Assembly: GCF_019457905.1 (NCBI RefSeq)
Contig: NZ_JAHZSV010000030.1
Location: forward strand, 1-64,000
DNA length: 64,000 nucleotides
DNA from: Flagellimonas abyssi
GTDB lineage: Bacteria; Bacteroidota; Bacteroidia; Flavobacteriales; Flavobacteriaceae
Direction of reading: 5' to 3'
In this document: positions 45,191 through 54,564 of the stretch, in pieces
Position numbering within the stretch: position 1 is the first letter of the stretch
How the letters are laid out: each line of letters begins with the position of its first letter
Made by a program: the position numbers and the translations under genes
The notes under the pieces: generated by a model
The model's input: the letters and a program-made list of their open reading frames with translations, nothing else
What the model was told of the DNA's origin: nothing
The model's database searches: none

Positions 45191-48100
45191 ATGAAAGCTA
45201 AATTACATCTTGTTTTTTCAATAACCATATTTTTTAGCTGCTTTTGCATTTTTGGGCAGCAAGGTTATTGGAAAACAGAGCCCAAACAGTCCAGCCTACG
45301 AAGTGCTTCCCTTATGGATATTTCGGGGGCTACAAAGGTTTTGTTATTGGATAAAACGGCCTTTTCAACCCAGATAAAATCTTTTTCCGCCGCAAAGTCG
45401 GTAGGTAAAATAGTATATCTTCCCGACGGCGAAGGTGTTATTGTTCCCTTCAATTTGAAGGAAACATCGGTGTTGCATCCAGATCTGGCCCAAAAATATC
45501 CCAACATAAAATCCTATACCGGGGTAAGTTTGGATGGTAGGTACAAGGTAAAGCTGAGTAGTTCCCACAAAGGCTTGCAATCTATGGTTGTGGATTTACA
45601 GAATAACAAAACGGCTTTTATGGAGCCGGTTTCCAACAGGCCCAACACTTATGTTGTGTATGATAAGGAGGATGGGTTTTCTTCCAAAATGGATTTTATC
45701 TGTGCTACCGCAAAGGATTTGTTTGGTTCCGAAAACAAATCATCGGGTGGTACTCTCAAGACAATTGTTCCCTTGGTAGATGATCAGGTGCTACGAAAGT
45801 ATAGAATCGCAGTCTCCGCCTCCGGGGAGTATACTCAAGAACTTGGCGGTACCGTGGCCGATGCCCTGGCGGGAATCAATGCCACATTGACACGCGTAAA
45901 TGAAGTTTTTGAAACAGATTTAGGAGTTACATTGGAGCTTGTGCCCAACAATGATGAGATTATCTTCACCAATCCCAATACAGACCCGTATGGAAATAGT
46001 TTGAATTCCGAAGTACAGTCTACCATTACTTCTAGGATTGGAGAGGCGAATTATGATGTTGGCCATCTTTTCCATCAAGTGGGAGAAGGTTTAGATAATG
46101 GTAATGCCGGATTTATAGCTTCCGTTTGTGTGGATAACAGAAAGGGTAGTGCTTTTTCGTCGGCCAATAATCCGCAGGGAGATGTATATGACTTGGATTT
46201 TGTGGCACATGAGTTGGGCCATCAATTTGGAGCTAATCATACATGGTCCTTCGAGTCGGAGGGAACCGGCGTACAAGCAGAACCCGCAAGTGGATCTACG
46301 ATAATGGGGTATGCGGGCATCGTTACAGGAAATAATGTGGCGGCCAATGGTGATGATTATTTTCATTTTTATAGCATACTGCAAATTTCAGCTTATTTGG
46401 AAACGACTTCTTGTGCCGAAACGGTGGCATTGGTAAATTCTCCACCAGTTGTAACCCCAGTTGACGATTATATTATCCCTAAGGGTACTGCCTTTGTTTT
46501 GGAAGGTAGTGCCACAGACCCAGATGTAGGCGATGTGCTTACGTATACGTGGGAGCAAATAGATGATGGCCTGGTCACTAGGTCGTCGTTTGGCTCCATC
46601 AATCCCAGTGGTGCCAACTTTAGATCTCTCAGGCCAACTACTTCTCCAATACGATATTTTCCACGACTATCCCGAGTGGCACAGGGTAACCTAACACAGA
46701 CCAATCCAAATGTAGGGGCGGCGTGGGAGACCATTTCTGATATTGAACGGAATCTTGGTTTTGCTTTTACCGTTCGGGATAATGCAAACGGAGGAGGGCA
46801 AGTGGTCTCCGATGTCCTCAATGTAAGGGTCATAAAAGCGTCAGGGCCTTTTTCGGTGACTTCCCAAACCGAGGCTCAAGTGTATCAAGCGGGTTCTGTT
46901 CAAGAAGTTACATGGGATGTTGCTAATACTGATGTTGCTCCCATTAATGCCCAAAATGTGGATATATTCCTCTCTTTGGATGGGGGGCTTACCTTTCCGA
47001 TAACACTTTTGGAGAACACCCTTAACGATGGTTCGGAGGAAATCCTTTTGCCTGGAAATACCACAAATACAGGGAGGATTATGGTAAAGGCAAGCGAAAA
47101 TATATTCTTTGCGGTCAATAGCACGAACTTTGTCATAGAGCAATCCGAAGTAGTCTTGAATTTTGAATCGTTGGAGTATGAAGTATGTCAACCAGATGAC
47201 ATCATAATTCCTTTTACATACGAAACCTATGCAGGTTTCAATGAGAATTCTACATTTTCGGTGGATGTGCCGGCGGGATTAACGGCAAACTTTTCCCCGA
47301 TTGACGCAAGTGTTGATGAAACTGCCGTTGAGTTGACGCTGTCCAACACGGACAATATTGCTCCGGGTGTATACGATATTACGGTTTCTTCCGAATCAAC
47401 ATCGGTTACTAAAAGTGTAGTTCTTTCCCTTACCGTACAGGATGGTACTTTTTCTGATGTTGCCTTGCTCTCCCCGGCCAATGGTGAGGTAGGGGTTTCT
47501 TTGGATGCTGAACTCAGTTGGCAGGAGAACCCCCTGTACTCTAACTACGATGTTGAAGTGGCCACTGATGCAGGGTTTGCGGATATTGTACAATCTGCAT
47601 CAACTCCTATCACAACTTTTAAAACCAATAGTCTGGAAGCCGAAACCGAGTATTTTTGGAGGGTAAGGCCCAACAATGGCTGTGGGACGGGAACATTTGG
47701 CACGCCTTTCAGTTTTATAACATCACAAGTAAATTGTAAGAATAGGGAATCCAATGATTTGCCCATCAACATATCTTCATCAGGTACCCCAACAATTACC
47801 ACATCTGTTTTGTTTGTGGAAGATTTACCGATATCCGATGTAAACGTGAACTTGCAGTTGGACCATACCTATCTGGAGGATTTAATAGTCACCCTTATTT
47901 CTCCCATGGGTACAAGGGTAACCCTTATTTCTAACACCTGTGGTGATTTAAGAAATATAAATGCAGTTTTTGATGACGATGGGGATCCCATAGCATGTTC
48001 AGGAAATCCGGCTATATCTGGAACCGTAGCTCCAATCGGTTTTTTATCGTCCTTAAAAGGGGAGTCCATTTTGGGCCAGTGGGTTTTAGAAATTCAAGAT

Positions 48101-48985
48101 ACAGCAGCGAGTGATGGAGGAAGTTTAATAGATTTTTCGTTGGATATATGTATTGAAGGGAACTATAGACCAGATGAAGACGATGATGGTGTTTTTGATG
48201 ATGGAGACGATCTATGTCTTGGAACTCCCAAAGGTGTTGAAGTGGATACCAACGGATGTGCAATATATAGGTTTGCTTCGGATAATTTTGAAATAGAAAT
48301 AGATAGTGAAACTTGCCGAAGCAATGACGATGGCTCCATAACAATTGTTCCTGTTGATACTTCCATTAACTATACGGCCGTTTTGGATGGCCCTGGCGGT
48401 GCAGAGTCGTTTGATTTTACGGATACCCTAACCTTTGACAGTCTTGTTTCCGGTGAATATTCGCTTTGCATTACGGGCACCAATGGTTTGATAACGTATG
48501 AGGAAGTGTGCTTCAATGCTATGGTTTCCCAGCCAGATGTGCTGGATATCAATGCGCTGATGGACTCTGGCATTTTAAGTGTTGAATTGAGCGGTGCCAC
48601 CCTTTATAATGTGGAACTTAATGGTCTGGTCACTCAAACTGAAGAATCAAGAGTCCAGCTTGCACTTAAAGAAGGCTCTAACACCCTGAAAGTATATTCT
48701 AATCTGCCTTGTCAAGGTGTGATAGAGGAAACCCTGTTCTATTCTTCAAGACCAATAATTTCGCCAAATCCCGTAGATGCCATTACCTCGGTTTACATAG
48801 CGGGTTATGAGGGCGATGTAGCTGTGCAGATTTTTACATCAAATGGTAGATTGGTTCGAACGGAGAACCGAAAGGTTGCGGGAGATGATTTACAATTAGA
48901 TCTATCTGGTCTTCCCAAGGGTATTTATTATCTAGGTATACAAAAGGCAGGTGCAAAAGAAATGTTCAAACTGATAAAAAGATGA
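45191..48985 (+). CDS. Secreted reprolysin-like metalloprotease, T9SS substrate
   Basis: 1264 residues. Signal peptide (to about 23), propeptide, then a zinc protease with HELGHQFGANH (His340, Glu341, His344, His350) and a Met-turn (IMGYAG). Downstream come Ig/FnIII-like beta domains, a proprotein convertase P-domain (about 850-990), a Asp-rich calcium-binding stretch (DEDDDGVFDDGDD), and a type IX sorting domain at the end (ISPNPVDAITSV...GIYYLGIQ). It is probably an extracellular protein-degrading enzyme on the cell surface. It overlaps the next gene's start by 4 bases. Confidence 0.93.
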   Translation: MKAKLHLVFSITIFFSCFCIFGQQGYWKTEPKQSSLRSASLMDISGATKVLLLDKTAFSTQIKSFSAAKSVGKIVYLPDGEGVIVPFNLKETSVLHPDLAQKYPNIKSYTGVSLDGRYKVKLSSSHKGLQSMVVDLQNNKTAFMEPVSNRPNTYVVYDKEDGFSSKMDFICATAKDLFGSENKSSGGTLKTIVPLVDDQVLRKYRIAVSASGEYTQELGGTVADALAGINATLTRVNEVFETDLGVTLELVPNNDEIIFTNPNTDPYGNSLNSEVQSTITSRIGEANYDVGHLFHQVGEGLDNGNAGFIASVCVDNRKGSAFSSANNPQGDVYDLDFVAHELGHQFGANHTWSFESEGTGVQAEPASGSTIMGYAGIVTGNNVAANGDDYFHFYSILQISAYLETTSCAETVALVNSPPVVTPVDDYIIPKGTAFVLEGSATDPDVGDVLTYTWEQIDDGLVTRSSFGSINPSGANFRSLRPTTSPIRYFPRLSRVAQGNLTQTNPNVGAAWETISDIERNLGFAFTVRDNANGGGQVVSDVLNVRVIKASGPFSVTSQTEAQVYQAGSVQEVTWDVANTDVAPINAQNVDIFLSLDGGLTFPITLLENTLNDGSEEILLPGNTTNTGRIMVKASENIFFAVNSTNFVIEQSEVVLNFESLEYEVCQPDDIIIPFTYETYAGFNENSTFSVDVPAGLTANFSPIDASVDETAVELTLSNTDNIAPGVYDITVSSESTSVTKSVVLSLTVQDGTFSDVALLSPANGEVGVSLDAELSWQENPLYSNYDVEVATDAGFADIVQSASTPITTFKTNSLEAETEYFWRVRPNNGCGTGTFGTPFSFITSQVNCKNRESNDLPINISSSGTPTITTSVLFVEDLPISDVNVNLQLDHTYLEDLIVTLISPMGTRVTLISNTCGDLRNINAVFDDDGDPIACSGNPAISGTVAPIGFLSSLKGESILGQWVLEIQDTAASDGGSLIDFSLDICIEGNYRPDEDDDGVFDDGDDLCLGTPKGVEVDTNGCAIYRFASDNFEIEIDSETCRSNDDGSITIVPVDTSINYTAVLDGPGGAESFDFTDTLTFDSLVSGEYSLCITGTNGLITYEEVCFNAMVSQPDVLDINALMDSGILSVELSGATLYNVELNGLVTQTEESRVQLALKEGSNTLKVYSNLPCQGVIEETLFYSSRPIISPNPVDAITSVYIAGYEGDVAVQIFTSNGRLVRTENRKVAGDDLQLDLSGLPKGIYYLGIQKAGAKEMFKLIKR

Positions 48986-49668
48986 TTCGAAATATAATTT
49001 GGTTATTCATTTTGGTTTTGTTGGTCGGTTGTGGCGGGGACGATGGGCCTCCTCCAGCACCACAAGGAGCTCAGTTGGTATTTCCCGAAGAGAATTCTGA
49101 GTGTACCACCGGAACGGATGTCAATCAAAATGCTACGCAGATTACATTTAGGTGGACGGCATCCAACAATACGGATAGTTATACGCTCACCGTGGTCAAT
49201 TTGAACACCAATGTGCCCCAAAATATTTCTACGGCATCAACCTCTGCGAGTTTGACCATTTCCAAGGGAACCCCCTATGCTTGGTCAGTGACCTCGCGAA
49301 ACTCTCGTTCTGACCAAGTGGCATCGAGTCCCACATGGTTGTTCTACAATGCAGGGGCGCAGACCACCTACGCACCTTTTCCTGCTCAATTGATACGTCC
49401 AATGTCCGGAGCAACGGTACAAAAGAGCATTGCGAACGAAATACTACTGGAGTGGTCCGGTGCCGATGTTGACGGGGATATCGATTCTTTTGAGGTTTTC
49501 TTCTCGGAGAGCAATCCACCTACCACCTCTGTTGGTATTGCCAACGCCACAACTATGGAATTACCGGTTGGGGTTGAGTCCGGAACAGTCTATTATTGGA
49601 GGGTGGTTACCACCGATTTGGAAGGAAACACTTCAATATCCTCAGTGTTCGATTTTAAAGTGCTTTAA
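48982..49668 (+). CDS. Surface lipoprotein with FnIII-like repeats
   Basis: 228 residues. Lipobox LVGC with Cys17, followed by GGDDG, which in Bacteroidota favours surface export. Two fibronectin-III-like domains (about 30-130 and 135-228) contain similar segments (TFRWTASNNTDSYTLTV and LLEWSGADVDGDIDSFEVF). The ATGA overlap with the protease gene implies it is made with it. It may help anchor or bind substrate for the protease; that is inference. Confidence 0.85.
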   Translation: MIRNIIWLFILVLLVGCGGDDGPPPAPQGAQLVFPEENSECTTGTDVNQNATQITFRWTASNNTDSYTLTVVNLNTNVPQNISTASTSASLTISKGTPYAWSVTSRNSRSDQVASSPTWLFYNAGAQTTYAPFPAQLIRPMSGATVQKSIANEILLEWSGADVDGDIDSFEVFFSESNPPTTSVGIANATTMELPVGVESGTVYYWRVVTTDLEGNTSISSVFDFKVL

Positions 49669-49670
49669 AC

Positions 49671-50300
49671 TTATTTCCCGTTAAATTGATTCATAGTGTT
49701 TTTTGCACCTGCAAAAATAAAGGAGCGAATAAGGTCGGTTGATATTTTTAAACGTTCGGGCATAGCTTTTTGTTGGTCGGTGTCCCATTTGCCCAAAACA
49801 TAATCCACTTGTTGGCCTTTCCCAAAATCGGAACCTACACCAAACCTGAATCTATTGTAAGTGGTCGTTTGTAGAACGTTCTGGATGTCCTTAAGGCCAT
49901 TGTGTCCGCCATCGCTACCTTTTCCTTTTAATCGGATGGTGCCAAAGGGCAGATTGATGTCATCGGTTATCACTAAAATATTGTTCAGACCAATATTTTC
50001 TTTGTCCATCCAATATTTTACGGCCTTCCCGCTTAAGTTCATATAGGTGGATGGTTTTAGGCAGACCACACTTTTTCCCTTATGTTTAAACGTTGCAACG
50101 GCCCCTAGCTTGGCGCTTTCAAAAGTAAAATCTTCCTGTTCGGCCAAAAAATCAAGGATTTTGAACCCAATGTTGTGGCGTGTCTCATCGTATTCGGAAC
50201 CAATGTTTCCAAGTCCAACGATCAAAAATTTTTTCATAGGGTCGGTTTCTTGTAGTAGTTGTTTTGGTTTGCCAAAAAGTTTTTCGATAAAGTTGGGCAT
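49671..50300 (-). CDS. pth: Peptidyl-tRNA hydrolase
   Basis: 209 residues from ATG 50300 (MPNFIEKLFGKPKQ), which matches the N-terminal extension usual in Flavobacteria; the longer start at 50336 is less likely. Core: FLIVGLGNIGSEYDETRHNIGF with the catalytic His in TRHNIG, and KGKGSDGGHNGLKDI. It recycles peptidyl-tRNA dropped from ribosomes. It lies just after the L25 gene, a common arrangement. Confidence 0.95.
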   Translation of the reverse strand: MPNFIEKLFGKPKQLLQETDPMKKFLIVGLGNIGSEYDETRHNIGFKILDFLAEQEDFTFESAKLGAVATFKHKGKSVVCLKPSTYMNLSGKAVKYWMDKENIGLNNILVITDDINLPFGTIRLKGKGSDGGHNGLKDIQNVLQTTTYNRFRFGVGSDFGKGQQVDYVLGKWDTDQQKAMPERLKISTDLIRSFIFAGAKNTMNQFNGK

Positions 50301-50332
50301 TAGCTGCTGATGGTTTGCCCAAAAATACAAAA

Positions 50333-50369
50333 GCATCCCAAATTTTTACCAAGGTAAAAACGGGATGCT
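50333..50369 (-). terminator. Terminator after the L25 gene
   Basis: A long hairpin: GCATCCC/GGGATGC outer stem plus TTTTTACC/GGTAAAAA inner stem, followed on the minus strand by a T-rich tail (TTTTGTATTTTT). It lies between rplY and pth. Confidence 0.82.
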
Positions 50370-50390
50370 CTTATAAAAATCTTCAGAGTG

Positions 50391-51032
50391 CTATTCCGCA
50401 GCTTCTGCTTCTGGAGCTTCACCACCTTCGGTAGCTTCTCCTTCTACACCTTCTTCATCTTCGTCTTCTAGCTCTTCATCAACAGATGTTCTAGAAGCTT
50501 TAACTTGAACGATAGCAGTACTATCTGGGTGAAGGAACGTGTAATCGTCGTTAAGGATGGATTCCACAGCGATGGTTTGACCGATTCTCAACTTGGAAAT
50601 ATCAATAGTGATAAAATCAGGAAGCAAATCGGGCAACGCTCTGATGGAAAGTTTTCTCTTTCTGAAAAGCAAACGTCCACCATTTCTAACACCTGGAGAG
50701 TTCCCTTCCAAACGCACAGGAATCTTCATGGTGATAGGTTTGTCTTCGAACAATTGATAGAAATCGATGTGAAGAATATTGTCCGTTACAGGGTGAAATT
50801 GAATGTCCTGCAATACGGCAGCGAACTTTTCGCCATCCTCCAATTCAATTACTACTGTGTGTGCATTTGGGGTGTACACCAAGTCTTTGAATGCGATTTC
50901 ATCTGCTGAAAAATGCACTGGTTTATCCCCTCCGTACAGTACGCAAGGGACCTTTCCAGCATTACGTAAGGCTTTGGTAGAGACCTTGCCCACGCTTTCT
51001 CTTTGGGATCCTTTGATTGTAATTGACTTCAT
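50391..51032 (-). CDS. rplY: 50S ribosomal protein L25/general stress protein Ctc
   Basis: 213 residues. It binds 5S rRNA through its N-terminal domain ([20 protein letters not shown]). The C-terminal beta domain ([20 protein letters not shown]) is the Ctc-type extension, and the tail (about 185-213) is a run of Glu/Asp, as in related Bacteroidota. Confidence 0.95.
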   Translation of the reverse strand: MKSITIKGSQRESVGKVSTKALRNAGKVPCVLYGGDKPVHFSADEIAFKDLVYTPNAHTVVIELEDGEKFAAVLQDIQFHPVTDNILHIDFYQLFEDKPITMKIPVRLEGNSPGVRNGGRLLFRKRKLSIRALPDLLPDFITIDISKLRIGQTIAVESILNDDYTFLHPDSTAIVQVKASRTSVDEELEDEDEEGVEGEATEGGEAPEAEAAE

Positions 51033-51051
51033 TGTTATATATTAAATTGAT

Positions 51052-51993
51052 TTACATTAAAAATTTTGATGATATGGATGTATTGTGGTGAACTCTGTGC
51101 ATTACATCTGCAAACAAATCAGCACAGGACAACACTTTGATTTTCTTTTGCTCGTGGTCTACGGGAATGGAATCCGTTACGATCAATTCCGACAATTTTG
51201 ACTCTTCTATTCTTTGGTATGCTTTGCCCGAAAGCAATCCATGTGTTGTTACGGCGCGTACGCTTTCGGCACCTCTCTCCATCATCAAATCGGCAGCTTT
51301 GGTAAGTGTTCCGGCGGTATCCACCATATCATCTACCAACACTACATTTTTTCCCTGAACATCCCCTATAAGTTCCATGTGGGAGATAACATTCGCTTTG
51401 GCCCTTTGCTTATAACAGATGACCACTTCACACTCCAAAGCCTTGGAATAGGCGTAAGCTCTTTTGGAACCGCCCATGTCGGGAGATGCAATGCACAAGT
51501 TGTCAAGATTCAAACCTCTTAAATAAGGTAAGAATAGGGTAGAGGCGAACAAATGGTCCACGGGCTTTTCAAAAAAACCTTGGATTTGGTCCGCGTGCAA
51601 GTCCATTGTAATAATCCTGGTGGCACCTGCGGTCTCCAACATTTTCGCTACCAATTTGGCCGCTATCGGAACACGGGGCTTATCCTTTCTATCTTGTCTG
51701 GCCCAGCCAAAGTAGGGCATAACGGCAGTAATGTGTCTTGCGGATGCTCTTTTGGCGGCATCCAGCATCAACAACATTTCCATCAAATTTTCCGAACTTG
51801 GGTTAGTGGAGCCTATGATAAATATTCGGGCTCCCCGAATAGATTCTTCGAACGAAGGCTGGAATTCGCCATCGCTGTAACGGGAGAACTGGATTTTTCC
51901 CAATTCCGCACCATAGGAAGCGGCTATTTTCTTGCCCAGCTCAACACTTTGGGTGCAAGCAAAAATTTTAGGTTCGGGAACTTGATAGGCCAT
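51052..51993 (-). CDS. prs: Ribose-phosphate pyrophosphokinase
   Basis: 313 residues. It makes PRPP from ribose-5-phosphate and ATP. Signatures: YFGWARQDRKDKPR (ATP loop), TMDLHADQIQGFF (metal binding), VLVDDMVDTAGTL (PRPP loop). It is 19 bases upstream of rplY and probably in one operon with rplY. Confidence 0.97.
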   Translation of the reverse strand: MAYQVPEPKIFACTQSVELGKKIAASYGAELGKIQFSRYSDGEFQPSFEESIRGARIFIIGSTNPSSENLMEMLLMLDAAKRASARHITAVMPYFGWARQDRKDKPRVPIAAKLVAKMLETAGATRIITMDLHADQIQGFFEKPVDHLFASTLFLPYLRGLNLDNLCIASPDMGGSKRAYAYSKALECEVVICYKQRAKANVISHMELIGDVQGKNVVLVDDMVDTAGTLTKAADLMMERGAESVRAVTTHGLLSGKAYQRIEESKLSELIVTDSIPVDHEQKKIKVLSCADLFADVMHRVHHNTSISSKFLM

Positions 51994-52092
51994 TACAAAT
52001 TCTTGTTAACTAGCGTTTTAAAGTACTTTAAAATAAAGAGGTGCAAATTTAAAAATTAAATTGGGTTGCTCAAGGATAAATCAAAGTATTTT

Positions 52093-52125
52093 TTGGTGAT
52101 AAATAAAAAATATTTTTTAGCTTTG
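52093..52125 (+). promoter_or_regulatory. Promoter of the tRNA-Leu locus
   Basis: TTG at 52093-52095 and TAGCTTTG at 52118-52125 are 22 bases apart, close to the Bacteroidota TTG-N-TAnnTTTG pattern. It lies about 28 bases before the tRNA fragment and would transcribe fragment plus intact tRNA. Confidence 0.65.
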
Positions 52126-52153
52126 CACTCGCATTTGAAAATGTGTACCAAAT

Positions 52154-52196
52154 GCCTTGGTGGCGGAATTGGTAGACGCGCTGGATTCAAAATCCA
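52154..52196 (+). pseudogene. 5' half of a tRNA-Leu (remnant)
   Basis: The sequence matches the acceptor 5' strand, D arm and anticodon arm (loop TTCAAAA, anticodon CAA) of the intact tRNA at 52221, with differences in acceptor, D-arm and anticodon-stem bases. The variable arm, T arm and 3' acceptor strand are missing. It is the 5' part of a tRNA-Leu cut right after the anticodon stem, positioned nearest the promoter. Confidence 0.8.
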
Positions 52197-52220
52197 AATT
52201 TGAGAAGGGAAAAAAAGTAT

Positions 52221-52303
52221 GCCGAAGTGGTGGAATTGGTAGACACGATGGATTCAAAATCCATTGCTCACAAGGCTTGCGGGTTCGATTCCCGCCTTCG
52301 GTA
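52221..52303 (+). tRNA. tRNA-Leu (anticodon CAA)
   Basis: Complete 83-nt cloverleaf: acceptor GCCGAAG with CTTCGGT, D arm, anticodon loop TTCAAAA, a long variable arm as expected for Leu, and T arm GCGGG-TTCGATT-CCCGC. CCA is not encoded. The island begins directly after it, so its 3' end is the likely attachment site. Confidence 0.95.
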
Positions 52304-52310
52304 CTAAAAA

Positions 52311-52338
52311 AGCTGAGATGAAAATCTCGGCTTTTTTT
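52311..52338 (+). terminator. Terminator after tRNA-Leu
   Basis: AGCTGAGAT/ATCTCGGCT stem (one G-T pair), GAAA loop, then seven or more T. It begins 8 bases after the tRNA. Confidence 0.88.
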
Positions 52339-52345
52339 ATGACTT

Positions 52346-52368
52346 GGTACAACATTAGGTACAACATT
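52346..52368 (+). repeat. Tandem GGTACAACATT repeats near the attachment site
   Basis: Two exact 11-bp copies (52346-52356 and 52358-52368) just inside the island, spaced one turn apart. This would suit integrase arm sites; that role is inference. Confidence 0.55.
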
Positions 52369-52446
52369 TTGCTATTTTGAAGGCAACATTTTTATTGATG
52401 TTAAATTCTTCTATTTGTTTTTAAACCCTATGAATTTACTATCAGA

Positions 52447-52500
52447 ATAATAAACTTTATCTAATCACGACCTTACTTCTTCGTAAGGGAAGTTTATTAT
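52447..52500. other. Nested inverted repeat
   Basis: A perfect 11-bp inverted repeat ATAATAAACTT/AAGTTTATTAT (52447-52457 and 52490-52500) encloses a second perfect one, CCTTAC/GTAAGG (52471-52476 and 52483-52488). There is no T-run, so it is not a normal terminator. Protein-binding site or structured DNA is possible. Confidence 0.6.
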
Positions 52501-52514
52501 CATACAATATACAC

Positions 52515-52650
52515 GCAAGGTAAACTCGTAAAATACTTCCATCAAAAGACTACGGCATAAAGCCAACGCTTCTTCCCCTACTCATTTATTCCGTTTCCTT
52601 TTGAGCCAAGATTTTATCTTCCGTTTGGTTTCTGCTCAAATATTGTTTAA
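52515..52650 (+). promoter_or_regulatory. Duplicated leader, copy 1 (before ParB-family gene)
   Basis: About 136 bases that recur at 54565-54702 with roughly 90% identity (small differences around 52571-52582). It ends a few bases before the ATG. Pairing potential is conserved: GGCATAAAGCC, and TTTGAGC (52600-52606) with GCTCAAA (52634-52640) enclosing AAGATTTTATCTT. A cis-acting RNA leader or shared promoter/operator is likely. Confidence 0.65.
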
Positions 52651-52667
52651 TCAAAAATTTGAGTATT

Positions 52668-54455
52668 ATGACAACAAAAGCGAGTACCACAAAGAAGCGC
52701 AGTAGAGCGAAATCTACTGCCAAGAAAGAAGTAAATGGAAAGAAATCCAAAGCACTTCAAATTCAGAACTTACCGTTGGGTAAAATCAAGCCTGACCCAG
52801 AACAGCCGAGAAAGACGTTTAACGAAGATGCGTTAAAGCAGCTATCTGAGAGTATCGAAAAGCACGGTGTGTTGCAACCAATCACGGTAAGGCAACTAAA
52901 TGACCATTATGTCATCGTGATGGGCGAACGCCGATATCGTGCAAGTAATTTGGCTGGAAAGAAGACCATACCCTGTATCGTGAGGACTTATAAAAACAAT
53001 GATGTTCTTGAAGTTCAGATTATCGAGAATCTGCAAAGACAGGATGTCGAGCCTACCGAAGAAGCCGAGGCGATTGCTTACCTAAGCGAGAAATACGCAC
53101 CTACTGAAATTGCAAAGCGATTGGGAAGAACGGATAACTTTATCAGACAGCGACTTAAACTGGCTGGATTGATTGACGGTTTTAAGCACTTTGTCCGCAA
53201 TGGCGAAATGACGATTTCCTTAGGTGTTGGTGTTGCGCTATTTGAACCGGAAGAACAGCTGATGATGTTAGAAACGATGGGCGAAGATTTTAATGCACAT
53301 CAGATAAACAGGATGATTAAAGACCAGACCTATGATTTGGAAAAAGCATCCTTTGATGTAGCGGACAAAAAATTAGTCCCAAAAGCTGGGTCTTGTGTAG
53401 AATGTCCGTTCAATGCGGCCAATCAAGGCAATCTGTTCGGCGAAGGTCAAATGGTCTGTACAAAAGCAGCTTGTTATGAGACCAAGAAGAACAAGTCGTT
53501 CTTGAACCTCATTGAGAAATCGAAGAAAGAGAATATTTTGATGATTCCCGAAATAAGGAAGTATTGGGCGGATGACAAAAACAATCAATTAATCATTTCC
53601 CAGTTGGAAAAGAACGGATTGAAAGTCTATTTACTGGATGATGCTGAAATTATAGAAAATCCAATTGAACCTACAATAGAGGCAATTAAGAAAGAATACC
53701 AACATTATGACTATTCTGAAGATGAATTAAAAGCCGAATTTGAAAAAGCGTTGCAAAATTACAAAGAAGCATTGGAAGAATACAATTCAGCAAATGAAAA
53801 TGGGTTTACAAATGGCATTTTGTTTCATCCCAAAACTTACAGGAATAAAGAGGTCTTTGTAAAAATTGTCGAAAAATCAAAGAACGATTCTACGGAATAT
53901 TCGGCACCATTGGCCAACAGAAAAATGGCAGATTGTACACCTGAAGAACAAATCGTAAAAATCAACGAAAGGGAAATCCGCAAGAAGCAAATAGAGAACA
54001 ATAAGCAATTTGAGGAAGTTGTGCAGATGATTCGTGAGACGAAATACATTGATACAAAGAAGACACTTTCAACAGATGAAATGGTCGCATTCTCGATATC
54101 ACTATTTGAAAACAACGTGGACTATATGAGCCAGCAGAAGTATTTCTCAAAATTCCTGAGCGACACTTCAAAGATGACCAGAGTTGAAATGGTAGAGAAT
54201 TTCAAGAAGAAGTTCAAAAAGGAAATCTTCCATAAATTGATACGGTATATGCTCACGAGGCAAGTGCATTTTGGCGAAAGCAATCACGTCAATAATCTTA
54301 CCAACATTTCATTTTATAATGCGATACAGGGATATTATAAATCCAAGATTGCCGGCATAGAAAAGGAATATGCCGAAAAACGAGACAAGCGTGAAGCACG
54401 TTTGAAAGAGCGCATCACGGTTCTTGAAAAGCAAATTCAGGAACTCAACGATTAG
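52668..54455 (+). CDS. ParB/RepB/Spo0J-family protein of the island
   Basis: 595 residues from ATG 52668; a TTG three codons earlier is not needed. Seen: Lys-rich N-terminus (TKKRSRAKSTAKKEVNGKK), ParB CTPase-type domain with PDPEQPRKTF and GERRYRA (about 85-91), HTH at about 144-166 (APTEIAKRLGRTDNFIRQRL), and a Cys cluster from residue 241 (SCVECPFN...CTKAACY) that probably binds zinc. The C-terminus is a charged coiled coil. It likely acts in element maintenance or regulation; DNA target unknown. Preceded by the duplicated leader. Confidence 0.9.
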   Translation: MTTKASTTKKRSRAKSTAKKEVNGKKSKALQIQNLPLGKIKPDPEQPRKTFNEDALKQLSESIEKHGVLQPITVRQLNDHYVIVMGERRYRASNLAGKKTIPCIVRTYKNNDVLEVQIIENLQRQDVEPTEEAEAIAYLSEKYAPTEIAKRLGRTDNFIRQRLKLAGLIDGFKHFVRNGEMTISLGVGVALFEPEEQLMMLETMGEDFNAHQINRMIKDQTYDLEKASFDVADKKLVPKAGSCVECPFNAANQGNLFGEGQMVCTKAACYETKKNKSFLNLIEKSKKENILMIPEIRKYWADDKNNQLIISQLEKNGLKVYLLDDAEIIENPIEPTIEAIKKEYQHYDYSEDELKAEFEKALQNYKEALEEYNSANENGFTNGILFHPKTYRNKEVFVKIVEKSKNDSTEYSAPLANRKMADCTPEEQIVKINEREIRKKQIENNKQFEEVVQMIRETKYIDTKKTLSTDEMVAFSISLFENNVDYMSQQKYFSKFLSDTSKMTRVEMVENFKKKFKKEIFHKLIRYMLTRQVHFGESNHVNNLTNISFYNAIQGYYKSKIAGIEKEYAEKRDKREARLKERITVLEKQIQELND

Positions 54456-54467
54456 CTTTTGTTGTTT

Positions 54468-54507
54468 GAAGAAGGGTCGGCATTCGTGCTGGCCCTTCTT
54501 CTTTTTT
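54468..54507 (+). terminator. Terminator after the ParB-family gene
   Basis: GAAGAAGGG...CCCTTCTTC stem with inner GCA/TGC pairing and a T-run, 12 bases after the stop. Confidence 0.85.
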
Positions 54508-54564
54508 ATGATAGTGTTTTGAAAGATGGGTTCTTAAGGAAGGGGTTATCAATCAATAGTTAGT

